Made by a program: the position numbers and the translations under genes. Under the pieces are notes generated by a model that was not told the DNA's origin, did not search any database, and was given only the letters and a program-made list of their open reading frames with translations. From the NCBI RefSeq assembly GCF_002307475.1, contig NZ_NTMH01000040.1, positions 124,001 to 188,000 of the forward strand: 64,000 nucleotides of DNA. The letters are read 5' to 3'. Each line of letters starts with the position of its first letter. The stretch's first letter is position 1. This DNA comes from Pantoea allii. GTDB lineage: Bacteria; Pseudomonadota; Gammaproteobacteria; Enterobacterales; Enterobacteriaceae. Positions 40,615-49,923 of this stretch are shown here, piece by piece.

Positions 40615-41817
40615 ATGACAAATACTTGCTTTTCATCTCCCCTGCGGCGCATCGCTGCGACCTCGTTGTTACTCATCGCGCCGATGGCTGTTTTTGCTGA
40701 ACAGGCACCCGCCGCGCCTCAAATTGATGCCAGGGCCTGGATCTTAATTGACTACGCCAGCGGTAAAGTTCTGACAGAGTCGAATGCCGATCAGCGGCTC
40801 GATCCTGCCAGCCTGACAAAAATGATGACCAGCTATGTGGTCGGGCAGGCAATCAAATCCGGCAAAATTAAACCCGATGATATGGTGACGGTGGGGCAGG
40901 ATGCCTGGGCTACCGGCAACCCCAAACTGCGCGGTTCTTCGCTGATGTTTCTTAAGCCCGGTGACCGCATTCCGGTGCATGAGCTGAACAAAGGCATTGT
41001 GATCCAGTCCGGGAACGATGCCTGCATCGCACTCGCGGACTATGTGGCTGGCAGTCAGGATTCCTTTATTGGCCTGATGAATAACTATGTCAACGCGCTT
41101 GGCCTGAAAAACACCCATTTTATGACGGTGCATGGCCTGGATGCCGAGGGGCAGTACAGTACCGCGCGCGACATGGCGCTGATTGGTCAGGCGTTGATTC
41201 GCGATGTGCCGGAAGAGTATGCCCTGAACAAGGAAAAAGAGTTTACCTTTAACAACATCCGTCAGATAAACCGTAACCGTCTGCTCTGGAGCAGCAATCT
41301 GAAGGTGGACGGTATCAAAACCGGTCACACCTCAGGTGCCGGTAATAATCTGGTGGCCTCCGCCACCGAAGGCGATATGCGGCTGATCTCGGTTGTTTTG
41401 GGAACCGCCAGCGATGCCATTCGCTTCCGCGAGAGTGAAAAATTACTGACGTGGGGTTTCCGCTTTTTTGAAACCGTGACCCCAATTAAAGCGGATGCCC
41501 CTTTTGCCCAGCAGCGCGTCTGGTTTGGCGAACAGAATCAGGTCAATCTTGGCGTGGAAAAAGACGCGGCACTGACCATTCCTAAAGGGCAGATGAAAAA
41601 CCTGAAAGCCAGCTACAGCCTGACATCGCCGCAGCTAGAGGCGCCGTTGAAGAAAAACCAGGTGGTCGGCACCATTGATTTTCAACTGGACGGCAAAACG
41701 ATTGAACAGCGTCCGCTGGTGGTGCTGCAGGATGTGCCGGAAGGCGGCTTCTTTAACCGTATCATTGATTTTGTGATGATGAAGTTTAACGGCTGGTTCG
41801 GGAAGTGGTTCAGCTAA
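40615..41817 (+). CDS. dacC: D-alanyl-D-alanine carboxypeptidase DacC (PBP6)
   Basis: A 400-residue low-molecular-weight penicillin-binding protein. The signal peptide ends at VFA; active-site motifs are SLTKM (SxxK), SGN and KTGHT. The C-terminus ends in an amphipathic membrane anchor ([18 protein letters not shown]). It trims peptidoglycan stem peptides. It is the last core gene before the AT-rich island. A GCAGGTG/CACCTGC hairpin (41819-41843) lies just after the stop, without T-tract. Confidence 0.95.
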   Translation: MTNTCFSSPLRRIAATSLLLIAPMAVFAEQAPAAPQIDARAWILIDYASGKVLTESNADQRLDPASLTKMMTSYVVGQAIKSGKIKPDDMVTVGQDAWATGNPKLRGSSLMFLKPGDRIPVHELNKGIVIQSGNDACIALADYVAGSQDSFIGLMNNYVNALGLKNTHFMTVHGLDAEGQYSTARDMALIGQALIRDVPEEYALNKEKEFTFNNIRQINRNRLLWSSNLKVDGIKTGHTSGAGNNLVASATEGDMRLISVVLGTASDAIRFRESEKLLTWGFRFFETVTPIKADAPFAQQRVWFGEQNQVNLGVEKDAALTIPKGQMKNLKASYSLTSPQLEAPLKKNQVVGTIDFQLDGKTIEQRPLVVLQDVPEGGFFNRIIDFVMMKFNGWFGKWFS

Positions 41818-43191
41818 CGCAGGTGATGGTTACGTCCACCTGCTCATTGCGCATCAGTCGTCACTCGATAAACACAGGGCATTTCGCCTCATCATATGCG
41901 GTGGCCGCCATGCAGAGGCATCTTGAATCTGGACATAAGAAACTGCCATTGATGATATCTGTGCTGTTCTGTACCGGTAAATCCGTATTCCACCCGATGG
42001 CTGGGTGAGTTTTACGGACCTGCTCTGGCAGCAAAACGCTACAGCAGTGCTTTCCTGCTGATTGTTGTTATACCGTCATTCCGGATCATGCAATCGCAGA
42101 ACACTGCAGTAGGGCTGCACTGACATGGCTGTAAAAACATCTTCATCAGCGGGGCCTGGCAGAACGGGTTGACCGGCTGGCGCCTGTTGCGCTGGCCGGG
42201 CATCTGTCTTCATCGCAGGTGATATCGCCAGTACACTCCATAGTGCAGCCAGTCGGAACATCCGACGCTGCATTTTCAATCTCCATATCTTCTGTTTCAT
42301 ACCCGGATGAAAGTCCGCCGGTCAGATTGTGGAAAGACGTTCGACGTGCTCAGTACGAGCCCTGATAAACGGCCAGTACAGCACCATTGACAAAATCGCT
42401 AAGCTCGCGCGATCACGGCGAAAATCTTACAACCTCATTTCAGGGCCCTGTCCTTTTTCTGGGGCAAGTGTACATTAATGCAGTTGATGCTTATGAATGG
42501 GTTATGTTGCGTAGAGCAACGGCTATACATGCAACCGCCTGCACCTGTGTAAATCATCACGCTGGAAATAACCCACTGTGTGAATAAATGCCATATTAAG
42601 TTAGTAATAAAATACAAACAATTATATGCAAGTTGCTTATCAAGTGCGTATACATGAATAATATAAATTTAAATGATAATTTATTGATGTTGATCAATAT
42701 TTATGCTCGATTTAATTTTTTCAAACTAAAAATAGTGATCGCTATATAAGGTGTTATATCGTTGCCGCCAACAAACTGTGTTAGCAAAAGTGAGTAAATA
42801 ACTACCTGTTCCCTGCCTGCGATAGCTATTTCTCACATAGCAGCAACAAATTTCTGCAATTCCAGATAAAGTATAACCATCACGTAACTCAATCATTCTA
42901 ACGTCATATTGACATGCTGATAACGTAGCAATTAACGCCTGTTTTTCGCTCGGCACTCAAAGCAACACTTTGCTTTCACTTATTTTATATTTAATAAATA
43001 AAAATAATTTATATTGGTAACAGGTGATATTGGTTTTAAAGAGCAGATTTGGGATGTTAATCACGAAATAAAGAAAAGTAGGTTCTTTAACTTTATTATC
43101 CAAAAAAACTTAACTAGCATTTAAAACTGTAATCGATACCACTAACAGCAACGCATATGAATCGCAGATAATATCCTGAGGCAGATTTTAT
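41818..43191. other. degenerate AT-rich left flank of the dacC-ybjG island
   Basis: No intact gene is convincing in these 1.37 kb. Base composition drops sharply rightwards, below the flanking core, with long A/T stretches from about 42590. Short frames here (for example 41805-42008 and 42076-42300) have no recognisable family pattern. A GNAT-like fragment lies at 42726-42956. The stretch 43000-43190 must hold the promoter of the methyltransferase operon. Confidence 0.55.
42726..42956 (-). pseudogene. possible GNAT acetyltransferase fragment
   Basis: A 76-codon frame containing [22 protein letters not shown], which resembles the strand-4/motif-A region of GNAT acetyltransferases (R-x-x-G-x-G acetyl-CoA loop). 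A full GNAT domain needs about 140 residues, so this would be a truncated remnant. The match is short and could be chance. Confidence 0.3.
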
Positions 43192-43989
43192 ATGGACGAA
43201 AATATGAAAGGAAACTACGGTCAGCATGTTTTTCGGCAGGATAATCTTAAGGAGATGCATCGCCTTGAGTTGGTTTCAAAAACCTATGATTTTCTAACCA
43301 AAAAGCAGCTTTCAAAAATAACTACCCGTCCGGGAATGCGATGCCTCGATATAGGTTCAGGAAGCGGGAGTATAGTTAAATGGATGGCCGAACAACCAAA
43401 CGTTAGCGAGGTTGTCGCTGTTGATCATTTGGTTGATTTACTTGAAGAGAAATTTATTCTCTCTGATAAAGTAAAAGTAATCCAGCATGATATTAACGAG
43501 GTCATGGATATCGAAAAATTTGATATCATTAATGTCAGGTTTGTATTGATGCATTTGCGCGAGCGGAAGCGAATTTTAAAAGAGATATACGAATTGTTAA
43601 AGCCCGGAGGCTGGCTCGTTGTTTCTGATATTGTCGCCCCTGCAGCAGATCCGGAAGAGCAAGCATTCCATCAACTTATGTCCGTAATGTGGAGAGTCTT
43701 AATCGACTCAATTGGAACCGATGTTAACTGGTCCAAAAGCCTTAAGTCTCAATTTAAATCGTCAGGAATAGTCAATATTCAAGAAGAAGTATTCTTTCCC
43801 CCGATAAGTCGCAACACGCCAATGAGTGAGTTCTGGTATTTAACATTAAATGATTTGAGAAACCATATCCTTCAGGGAAGCAGTCTGGAAGAGCGTGTTT
43901 TTGATGAGGTTTTAACTAAGTTAAAAAATGGAGAGTTCATCACGCTCTCACCCGGAATGCTCACCTGTATTGGCCAACGTCGTTTCTAG
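43192..43989 (+). CDS. class I SAM-dependent methyltransferase (island gene 1)
   Basis: A 265-residue Rossmann-fold methyltransferase. Motif I is CLDIGSGSGSIVKWM (residues ~51-65), an acidic VVAVDH follows for SAM ribose binding, then FDIINVRFVLMHL (motif IV/V) and LLKPGGWLVVSDI (motif VI). The first 25 residues (NYGQHVFRQDNLKEMHR) are short, without an extra domain. Methyl acceptor unknown. It is the first gene of a same-strand set with two beta-eliminating lyases and a P450, separated by 74, 26 and 58 bases. Codon use is AT-rich, unlike the core neighbours, suggesting horizontal transfer. Confidence 0.88.
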   Translation: MDENMKGNYGQHVFRQDNLKEMHRLELVSKTYDFLTKKQLSKITTRPGMRCLDIGSGSGSIVKWMAEQPNVSEVVAVDHLVDLLEEKFILSDKVKVIQHDINEVMDIEKFDIINVRFVLMHLRERKRILKEIYELLKPGGWLVVSDIVAPAADPEEQAFHQLMSVMWRVLIDSIGTDVNWSKSLKSQFKSSGIVNIQEEVFFPPISRNTPMSEFWYLTLNDLRNHILQGSSLEERVFDEVLTKLKNGEFITLSPGMLTCIGQRRF

Positions 43990-44063
43990 TTTAAATACTG
44001 AATCATGGCTTTGCATTTTAGATGAATTTAATTTGTCTGCTTAACTTAATGGAATAATAAGCA

Positions 44064-45539
44064 ATGAAAATAACAGATGAAGAGATGTTGTTCCCCAGCG
44101 ATATCCCATATGACAAAGTCCCGCCCTGGAGAGTCAAAGTTGTTGAATATGTTACTCCAACGACCCGAGTTCAGCGCAAAGAACTTATTAAGCAATTCAA
44201 CTGGTCGGTACCAAATCTGCCTGCTGAGTATGTGTATGTGAATATGTGTACCGATTCGGGTACGAATGCGATGAGCGATCGCCAGTGGTCTGCCATGATG
44301 TTGGCGGATGAGTCGTATTTCAACTCAAAGAGCTGGTATCCTCTGCAGGATGTATTGCAAAAATTTACAGGTATGGATTTTGTTATGCCCTGCCATCAGG
44401 GACGCTCTGGTGAGGCAATAATTTACGAGGCCTTTGTGAAAAAAGGCGATCTTGTACCCTCAAACTGTCATTTCACAACTACCCGCGCCCATTGCTATTA
44501 CCAGGAAGCCGAGCCGGTAGATTTAACCTGCCCTGAATATTTCGATGAGAATAATTCTTCATGGTTTAAAGGTAATATCGATACAGAAAAAATGAAAGCC
44601 CTTTTTATTGAGCACGGTGAGCGCATTGGCCTGGTTGAGCTTGTGGTGCCAAATAACTTGTGTGCAGGGCAACCTGTCTCGATGCAAAATATAAGAGAAG
44701 TCAGGGATATCATCGATAAGTACAAAAAAAGAGATGTTTTGCTATGTCTTGACTCTGCCCGAATATCAGAAAATGCCTGGATAATAAAGAAACATGAGCA
44801 GGGTTATGGGCATAAAAGCTGTAAGGAAATTGTACGTGAAATGATGTCTTACGCCGATATCGCCCATATGAGCGCGAAGAAAGCAGGGCTCGTTAATACG
44901 GGGGGATTCATCTCATTAAGAAATAAGACGGACTGTCAACGTTTGCAGCCAAAGCTCATACGTATTGATGGGTTCATGACTTATGGCGGCATGGCAGGAC
45001 GCGATCTCGAAGCCCTGGCTGTTGGGCTGGTAGAAGGCGTCAATGATTATTATCTGGAGGATAAACAAAGGCAGTGTGACCTGTTTGCCAATGCGTGCAG
45101 GACCAGAGGTGTCGCGACGTATAATCCAGCATGTACGCTGGGCGTATGGATAATGGCGGAGCATTGCCTGCCGCATATACGAAAAGAAAATGGGCCGGGT
45201 ACGGCATTGTGTGTACAGGCCTTTATTGAAGGCGGTGTCGGCTTTACCTCTATGGACTCGCTGCATCGGGGGCGTGAAGACAGTAAAGATCCGACTAATA
45301 CACAAAAAATACAGCTGGCGCCTTATGAATTAATTCGCTGCGCCTTTCCCAGAAGGGTTTATACCGATGCGCATTATGAGTGGTGCGCTGAATCACTCTA
45401 CAAAGCGATGTGCTGGGGAGAGAAAATTCCGCCCTATGTTCGTCAAAAAATGAGTGATATCAGACCCGCTTTAGATCCTAAGGATATCGGTCTACGGGCT
45501 TTCTTCGATGAGTATGAACCCCTGTTTGATCATCCTTAA
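44064..45539 (+). CDS. PLP-dependent beta-eliminating lyase, TPL/tryptophanase family, copy A
   Basis: A 491-residue fold-type I PLP enzyme, about 35 longer than tyrosine phenol-lyase (TPL). Compared with C. freundii TPL from memory, catalytic residues are conserved: Tyr85 (TPL Tyr71), Arg114 (Arg100), Thr138 (Thr124), Asn198 (Asn185), Asp230 (Asp214), Arg233, PLP-Lys273 in MSAKKAG (Lys257) and carboxylate-binding Arg425 (Arg404). Specificity residues differ: TPL Arg381 is Met397, and TPL Phe448 (His463 in tryptophanase) is Ala479. The Asp after the PLP-Lys is Ala. It should therefore perform beta-elimination or beta-replacement on an amino acid other than Tyr or Trp. Insertion-like extra residues lie in the last 80. 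Confidence 0.88.
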   Translation: MKITDEEMLFPSDIPYDKVPPWRVKVVEYVTPTTRVQRKELIKQFNWSVPNLPAEYVYVNMCTDSGTNAMSDRQWSAMMLADESYFNSKSWYPLQDVLQKFTGMDFVMPCHQGRSGEAIIYEAFVKKGDLVPSNCHFTTTRAHCYYQEAEPVDLTCPEYFDENNSSWFKGNIDTEKMKALFIEHGERIGLVELVVPNNLCAGQPVSMQNIREVRDIIDKYKKRDVLLCLDSARISENAWIIKKHEQGYGHKSCKEIVREMMSYADIAHMSAKKAGLVNTGGFISLRNKTDCQRLQPKLIRIDGFMTYGGMAGRDLEALAVGLVEGVNDYYLEDKQRQCDLFANACRTRGVATYNPACTLGVWIMAEHCLPHIRKENGPGTALCVQAFIEGGVGFTSMDSLHRGREDSKDPTNTQKIQLAPYELIRCAFPRRVYTDAHYEWCAESLYKAMCWGEKIPPYVRQKMSDIRPALDPKDIGLRAFFDEYEPLFDHP

Positions 45540-45565
45540 TATCCCTTTTTTAATCGGAGAATAAA

Positions 45566-47035
45566 ATGAGAATAAGTGCGCAAGACATGCTGCTCCAGAC
45601 CGATTTACCTTTTGATAAGGCTCCTCCTTACAGAATCAAAACGATTGAATATTCTATCCCTACCACCAGAGAAAAAAGAAAAGAAATCATGCAGCAGTAC
45701 GGGTATTCAGGGAGATTATTACCTGCAAAATATGTGTTCATCAATATGGTGACAGATTCCGGAACAGGTGCGTTGAGCGACAGGCAATGGGCAGCAATGA
45801 TGGAGGGTGATGAATCTTATTTTAACTGCAGGAGCTATGAGCATTTAGAAGAGGTATGCCAGCGCTTTACGGGCATGCCCTATATCATCCCTTCTCACCA
45901 GGGGCGTTCAGCAGAAGCGCCAATTTATGAAATTTTTGTCAATCCCGGTGATAAGGTGCCATCGAACACTCATTTCACCACTACCAGCGCGTGGACATTT
46001 CAGCGAGGTGCTGAACCTGTCGATTTTCTCTGCCCCGACTACCTTGACCGGGAAAATACCGGCTGGTTCAAAGGTAATATGGATCTTGAAAAGTTTGAAC
46101 AGTACTTTATTGAACATGCTGAAAAAATACCTCTGGTGGAACTGGTTGTCCCTAATAATCTTAATGGTGGGCAATGTGTCTCAATGGATAATATTAAAAA
46201 GGTTCGTAAAATCATTGATAAATATAATAAAAGAGACACACAGTTATATCTTGATATCGCCAGGATTTCGGAGAATGCATGGATAATAAAACAGCATGAA
46301 GAAGGTTATAGCGACAGGAGTTGTCTGGATATTGTTAACGAGATGCTTTCCTATGCTGATGGCTGCCATATGAGTGCAAAAAAAGGGGGGCTGGTTAACA
46401 TGGGTGGTTTCATTGCCTTAAGAAACAAATATTACTGGCAAAAAATGCACCCTAAAACTATTCGTACTGACGGTTATATTACCTATGGTGGGCTTGCCGG
46501 GCGTGACCTTGAATGTCTTGCAGTCGGGTTGCTTGAAGGGGTTAACGATCATTATCTCCAGGATCGACAGCGCCAGGTCGATTACTTTGCCAATGCCTGT
46601 AAAAAAAGAGGTATTCATATTCTGGAACCCGCCAGCTGCTTTGCGGTATATATTGACGCTGGTCGCTGCCTTCCTCATCTTGATTATACGCAGGGACCAG
46701 CAACGTGTTTATCTGCCCAGGCTTTTATTGAGGGAGGATTTGCTTCAACGGCTATGGATTCTCTGCAACGAGGTCGCATTGATGTCAGTAAACCCATGGA
46801 TGCGGCAAGTCGGCTCAAAGCACCCTACGAATTAATTCGATGTGCAATTCCACGCCGAACCTATTTCGAACCACATTATGAGTGGGCAGCAGAATGCATT
46901 CAGCGTGCTATCGAATGGGGTGACAAACTCCCGGCATTCAAACCTATAAAGGATGATCGTCCGCCACTTGAAATGAGCGAAATTGGATTGCACACTTTTT
47001 TCGACGATTATGAACCTGTATGGCCTCTCCCCTGA
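45566..47035 (+). CDS. PLP-dependent beta-eliminating lyase, TPL/tryptophanase family, copy B
   Basis: A 489-residue paralogue of copy A, aligning without gaps for the first 400 residues with roughly half or more positions identical by eye. PLP-Lys273 (MSAKKGG), Tyr85, Arg114, Thr138, Asp230 and Arg425 are conserved. The TPL Phe448/tryptophanase His463 position is Thr477, versus Ala in copy A; the residues after the FTTT motif also differ (SAWTF versus RAHCYY). Both copies keep the full catalytic set, so neither looks dead. They may form a mixed tetramer or act on successive substrates. GGAG precedes the ATG, 26 bases after copy A. Confidence 0.88.
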   Translation: MRISAQDMLLQTDLPFDKAPPYRIKTIEYSIPTTREKRKEIMQQYGYSGRLLPAKYVFINMVTDSGTGALSDRQWAAMMEGDESYFNCRSYEHLEEVCQRFTGMPYIIPSHQGRSAEAPIYEIFVNPGDKVPSNTHFTTTSAWTFQRGAEPVDFLCPDYLDRENTGWFKGNMDLEKFEQYFIEHAEKIPLVELVVPNNLNGGQCVSMDNIKKVRKIIDKYNKRDTQLYLDIARISENAWIIKQHEEGYSDRSCLDIVNEMLSYADGCHMSAKKGGLVNMGGFIALRNKYYWQKMHPKTIRTDGYITYGGLAGRDLECLAVGLLEGVNDHYLQDRQRQVDYFANACKKRGIHILEPASCFAVYIDAGRCLPHLDYTQGPATCLSAQAFIEGGFASTAMDSLQRGRIDVSKPMDAASRLKAPYELIRCAIPRRTYFEPHYEWAAECIQRAIEWGDKLPAFKPIKDDRPPLEMSEIGLHTFFDDYEPVWPLP

Positions 47036-47093
47036 TGTAGCCTGATAATCTGTAGACTCACTTTTCATTGATCATATTCTGAGGGTTTTTATT

Positions 47094-48374
47094 ATGCATT
47101 GGCTTTACAAAAATATCAAAGATAAGGCTATAAGAGAGAGGGAAAAAGTCTTCATTGAATCCAGTAAATGCATCCGGCTGCCCTGCTCAGAGATTAGCAG
47201 CGATGAGGTTAAATTACTGCTAAAGAATAATTCGTATAAAGGAAAAGGTACAACCCGCAAGCTTATTGAATACTTTCATATGCCGGTAGACTGGCATGTG
47301 GAAAATATGGATGAATCGCCATTATACACTGAACTGCTGAAAATAGTTTATCCGAAATTAATGATGACAAGGGCTGATATTGAAGAGTGTATCACTGATA
47401 TTATACGTCAGCGCGGTTCTGGCCTGTTATCAGAAAAGAAATATGGGTTTGCTATTATCAGGAATGAAATAATAATGCTGATGGTCGATTTTTTTCATCT
47501 TAAACTCTTCGCCAGGTTACCATCACCTGAAGAGCGTGATTTTCTTAGTCAAAATGTTATCTCTTTTAAAGAAAGTATTTCATTTATTAAAATGCCTGAT
47601 GAAAAGCTCAGAGCAAAGGTCCTCAGACATATCACTGCTCAATTTTCACCTGATATTATCACTACCCTGCGCGGCAAAGTATCTGAGGATGTGACCAATG
47701 AACAGGTCGCCAAAATATTAATGGGGGCGTTTTTTCATACCGGGGTGCTACAGATTGCAGAGTTTGTTGCACATACCATTGTGAGTCTTGCTCAAAACCC
47801 CGTTGAGCAGCAAAAGATACGACGGCGAAACTTTGACAAAGCATCAATGAAAAATGTATTGAACGAATCTCTGCGGTTGTATCCTCTCTTCGGCGTGACT
47901 AACAGAGTCACAGAAGAAAAACAGTTTATGGTGAACGGATTAACGATTGATAAAGGGACTAATTTAATTTTTGACTTCGTTAAGCTACATCAAGTGGGAT
48001 TTACTGATCCTGAAAGATTTGATCCGGACAGGTGGAATAACATAAGTACCTCTGACAATTGCTATATACCTTTTGGCGTTGGCAAACGCATGTGCCCTGC
48101 GAAAACATTTTCTCTTACTGTTACGGCTGTACTAACTGAACACCTGTTAAGAAAATATTCATTTATCAGTTCTATCCATCATGACAGGCCTATGACTGGC
48201 GGCGGTCGGGTCTTTTTTTCGAGGCTGAATAACGAAGTAAAGCCAACGAGTAAAATGATCCATGCACTTGCACTTTTTTATATTGATTTGACAGAATCTT
48301 GGTTTCAGAGACGGGCAGCTTTATCAGTTATAACTAACAGCCGAAAGTTTAAAGAGAATATAGACAGGATTTGA
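47094..48374 (+). CDS. cytochrome P450-like protein (island gene 4)
   Basis: A 426-residue soluble P450. The heme-thiolate loop is FGVGKRMCPA (residues 327-336, Cys334), the ExxR pair is in NESLRL (Glu258, Arg261) and the PERF-like region is DPERFDPDRW. The I-helix motif, usually A-G-x-D/E-T-T, reads AFFHTG (212-217): Thr216 is kept but the acid is His215. This suggests altered proton delivery. No ferredoxin or reductase gene is in the window. It follows the lyases by 58 bases and likely oxidises their product or substrate. Low GC like the rest of the island. Confidence 0.85.
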   Translation: MHWLYKNIKDKAIREREKVFIESSKCIRLPCSEISSDEVKLLLKNNSYKGKGTTRKLIEYFHMPVDWHVENMDESPLYTELLKIVYPKLMMTRADIEECITDIIRQRGSGLLSEKKYGFAIIRNEIIMLMVDFFHLKLFARLPSPEERDFLSQNVISFKESISFIKMPDEKLRAKVLRHITAQFSPDIITTLRGKVSEDVTNEQVAKILMGAFFHTGVLQIAEFVAHTIVSLAQNPVEQQKIRRRNFDKASMKNVLNESLRLYPLFGVTNRVTEEKQFMVNGLTIDKGTNLIFDFVKLHQVGFTDPERFDPDRWNNISTSDNCYIPFGVGKRMCPAKTFSLTVTAVLTEHLLRKYSFISSIHHDRPMTGGGRVFFSRLNNEVKPTSKMIHALALFYIDLTESWFQRRAALSVITNSRKFKENIDRI

Positions 48375-48653
48375 GACTCAACTGAACGATTTCACACGCT
48401 CAACTTTTTTCCCCTATAAATACGAATATTATGGACAGTTACAAACACGCTAAAAATGGTGTCTTTTTAATGGAAAAATGGCATTTACCGGACACTTAAC
48501 GTGAGGTTTGGCGTAGCATATTTTCGGTTTCACAGGCAGACCTCTGTTCTTTATGCCGTTGATTAAATTATACGGTTGAACCGTCCTGAATAGCGTTGAC
48601 ACGGTTTCCCTGGGTTTTCAGCAGAATGTGATGCGTTTATTAAACGTATATAA

Positions 48654-48923
48654 CGGGACGACTCTCGGTCCTTTAAACTGACTGTTGTTGAGGAGGTTGA
48701 AAAAGGCGGAATGACATACACTCAGGCTCAGGAACGCTATGGTCTTCAGGATTGCTCCACCGTCCTGAACTGGCTGCTTAAATATGACCAACCTGACTGG
48801 CACTCTTCAAAGCAGCGTAGCGCCCGTGGAGGAATCGGTAAAATCTGCAACGGTCAGCGCCCCCACCTGTCGCTGAAATACAAAGCGCCTGATGCAGTGC
48901 GTCAGGCGCTTCAAAAAGCATAA
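48654..48923 (+). mobile_element. IS3-family transposase remnant (OrfA start fused to OrfB end)
   Basis: The frame from 48654 reads SFKLTVVEEVEKGGMTYTQA, then YGLQDCSTVLNWLLKY, the helix-turn-helix part of an IS3-family OrfA. It then jumps to CNGQRPHLSLKYKAPDAVRQAL, the C-terminal end of OrfB. The integrase core with its DDE residues is deleted. No terminal inverted repeats were found. It marks the right edge of the island against ybjG. The 48375-48653 stretch before it holds no recognisable gene. Confidence 0.75.
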
Positions 48924-48947
48924 CGTGTCAACCTATGCCGGGGCCAG

Positions 48948-49553
48948 TCAACCTTGTGTCCAGCCTTTACGTATCGGTAAAGCGAACAGCGCCCGATAGA
49001 ACGGGTTAATGATATTAAGCAGACGTTCGCCATACAGCTGCCAGGCAAGGTGCGACGCCAGGCAACTCAGCATTCCCACCAGAAAACCGCCCAGCATATC
49101 CATTGGCCAGTGCACGCCAAGATAAACACGTGACCAGGCAATCGCAGTGGCGACCACCATCAGGATAATGCCCGACCAGAGCCGGTGCCAGAACAGGAAA
49201 GCCAGCGCAAAGGTGAAAATCGTGGTGCCGTGATCGCTGGGATACGAGTCGTCGGCAGCGTGTGCCAGAAACTGATGGCCGAAGTTGATCGCAAACGGAC
49301 GCGGATGAGGGAACAGTTGTCCCACGCACCAGGAAATGGCTAATGCATAGAGCAGCGCGATGCCGGTTTTTAACACCAGCACTCGCTGTGACGCCACCTG
49401 ATCGCGCGGTCCCCACAGCCACAATGCCACAATCAGCAGCGGGACAATGGCAATGACGTCTTTGGCTATGAAGAGGGCAAGCTGCAATAACCAGTGAGGT
49501 GAGTCTGAGGTAGCGTTAATCGCCATAAACAGGGTGCGGTTCAATTCTTCCAT
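48948..49553 (-). CDS. ybjG: undecaprenyl-diphosphate phosphatase YbjG (PAP2 family)
   Basis: A 201-residue inner-membrane PAP2 phosphatase that recycles undecaprenyl pyrophosphate. Signature motifs are PHPRPFAIN, SYPSDHGTTIF and SRVYLGVHWPMDMLGG; it ends ALPIRKGW like E. coli YbjG. Five or six membrane helices are predicted. In E. coli deoR lies between dacC and ybjG; here the island takes that place. Confidence 0.94.
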   Translation of the reverse strand: MEELNRTLFMAINATSDSPHWLLQLALFIAKDVIAIVPLLIVALWLWGPRDQVASQRVLVLKTGIALLYALAISWCVGQLFPHPRPFAINFGHQFLAHAADDSYPSDHGTTIFTFALAFLFWHRLWSGIILMVVATAIAWSRVYLGVHWPMDMLGGFLVGMLSCLASHLAWQLYGERLLNIINPFYRALFALPIRKGWTQG

Positions 49554-49803
49554 TACGTGGTCGTTTCCTCTTACTGATGTTCAGATTCTCTCAATCCCGG
49601 AAAAAGGGCTTAAGCCAACGGGCAAAAGCAGATTGAGTCTGTCGCATCTGCTAGCACATGTTGCTAACAAAATAAGCTACCTATCCTGCGTGCAGACGGG
49701 CAGAGAGTCCATCACAAGGTTCTTAATCTGCACTAAGGTTGCAAAATGGTTTAAGTTTGGTGAAGTTTTAATGTTGAAGTGGGGCGGGCAGGATGCAAGG
49801 CAT
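49554..49803. other. gap between ybjG and the ybjL terminator
   Basis: The ybjG promoter should be here, on the minus strand. A rightward open frame across 49534-49929 runs through the terminator and shows no family features, so it is rejected. Nothing else seen. Confidence 0.4.
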
Positions 49804-49834
49804 AAAAAAACCCGCTGGGAAAAAGACCAGCGGG
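49804..49834 (-). terminator. terminator after ybjL
   Basis: On the minus strand an 8 bp GC stem (49827-49834 with 49811-49818), T-rich loop, then seven T. It lies about 90 bases after the ybjL stop. Confidence 0.85.
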
Positions 49835-49923
49835 CTCCACAATTTGGGGATTTCAAAGAAAAGCAGTGGCACTTATTCAGACTGTGGTCGGTAAAAAAAG
49901 TTCTGGACGTCAGTAAAAAAATT

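Noticed and set aside
42076..42300. 74-codon minus-strand frame with a signal-peptide-like start
   Set aside because: The remainder is low-complexity and unlike any family I know; the region is degenerate on both strands.
43192..48374. Island operon as a phage-defence system
   Set aside because: None of the proteins has a nuclease, helicase, TIR, toxin or other known defence domain; all four are metabolic enzyme families.
43192..48374. Classical NRPS/PKS or RiPP cluster
   Set aside because: No carrier, condensation, ketosynthase or precursor peptide gene is visible in or around the island.
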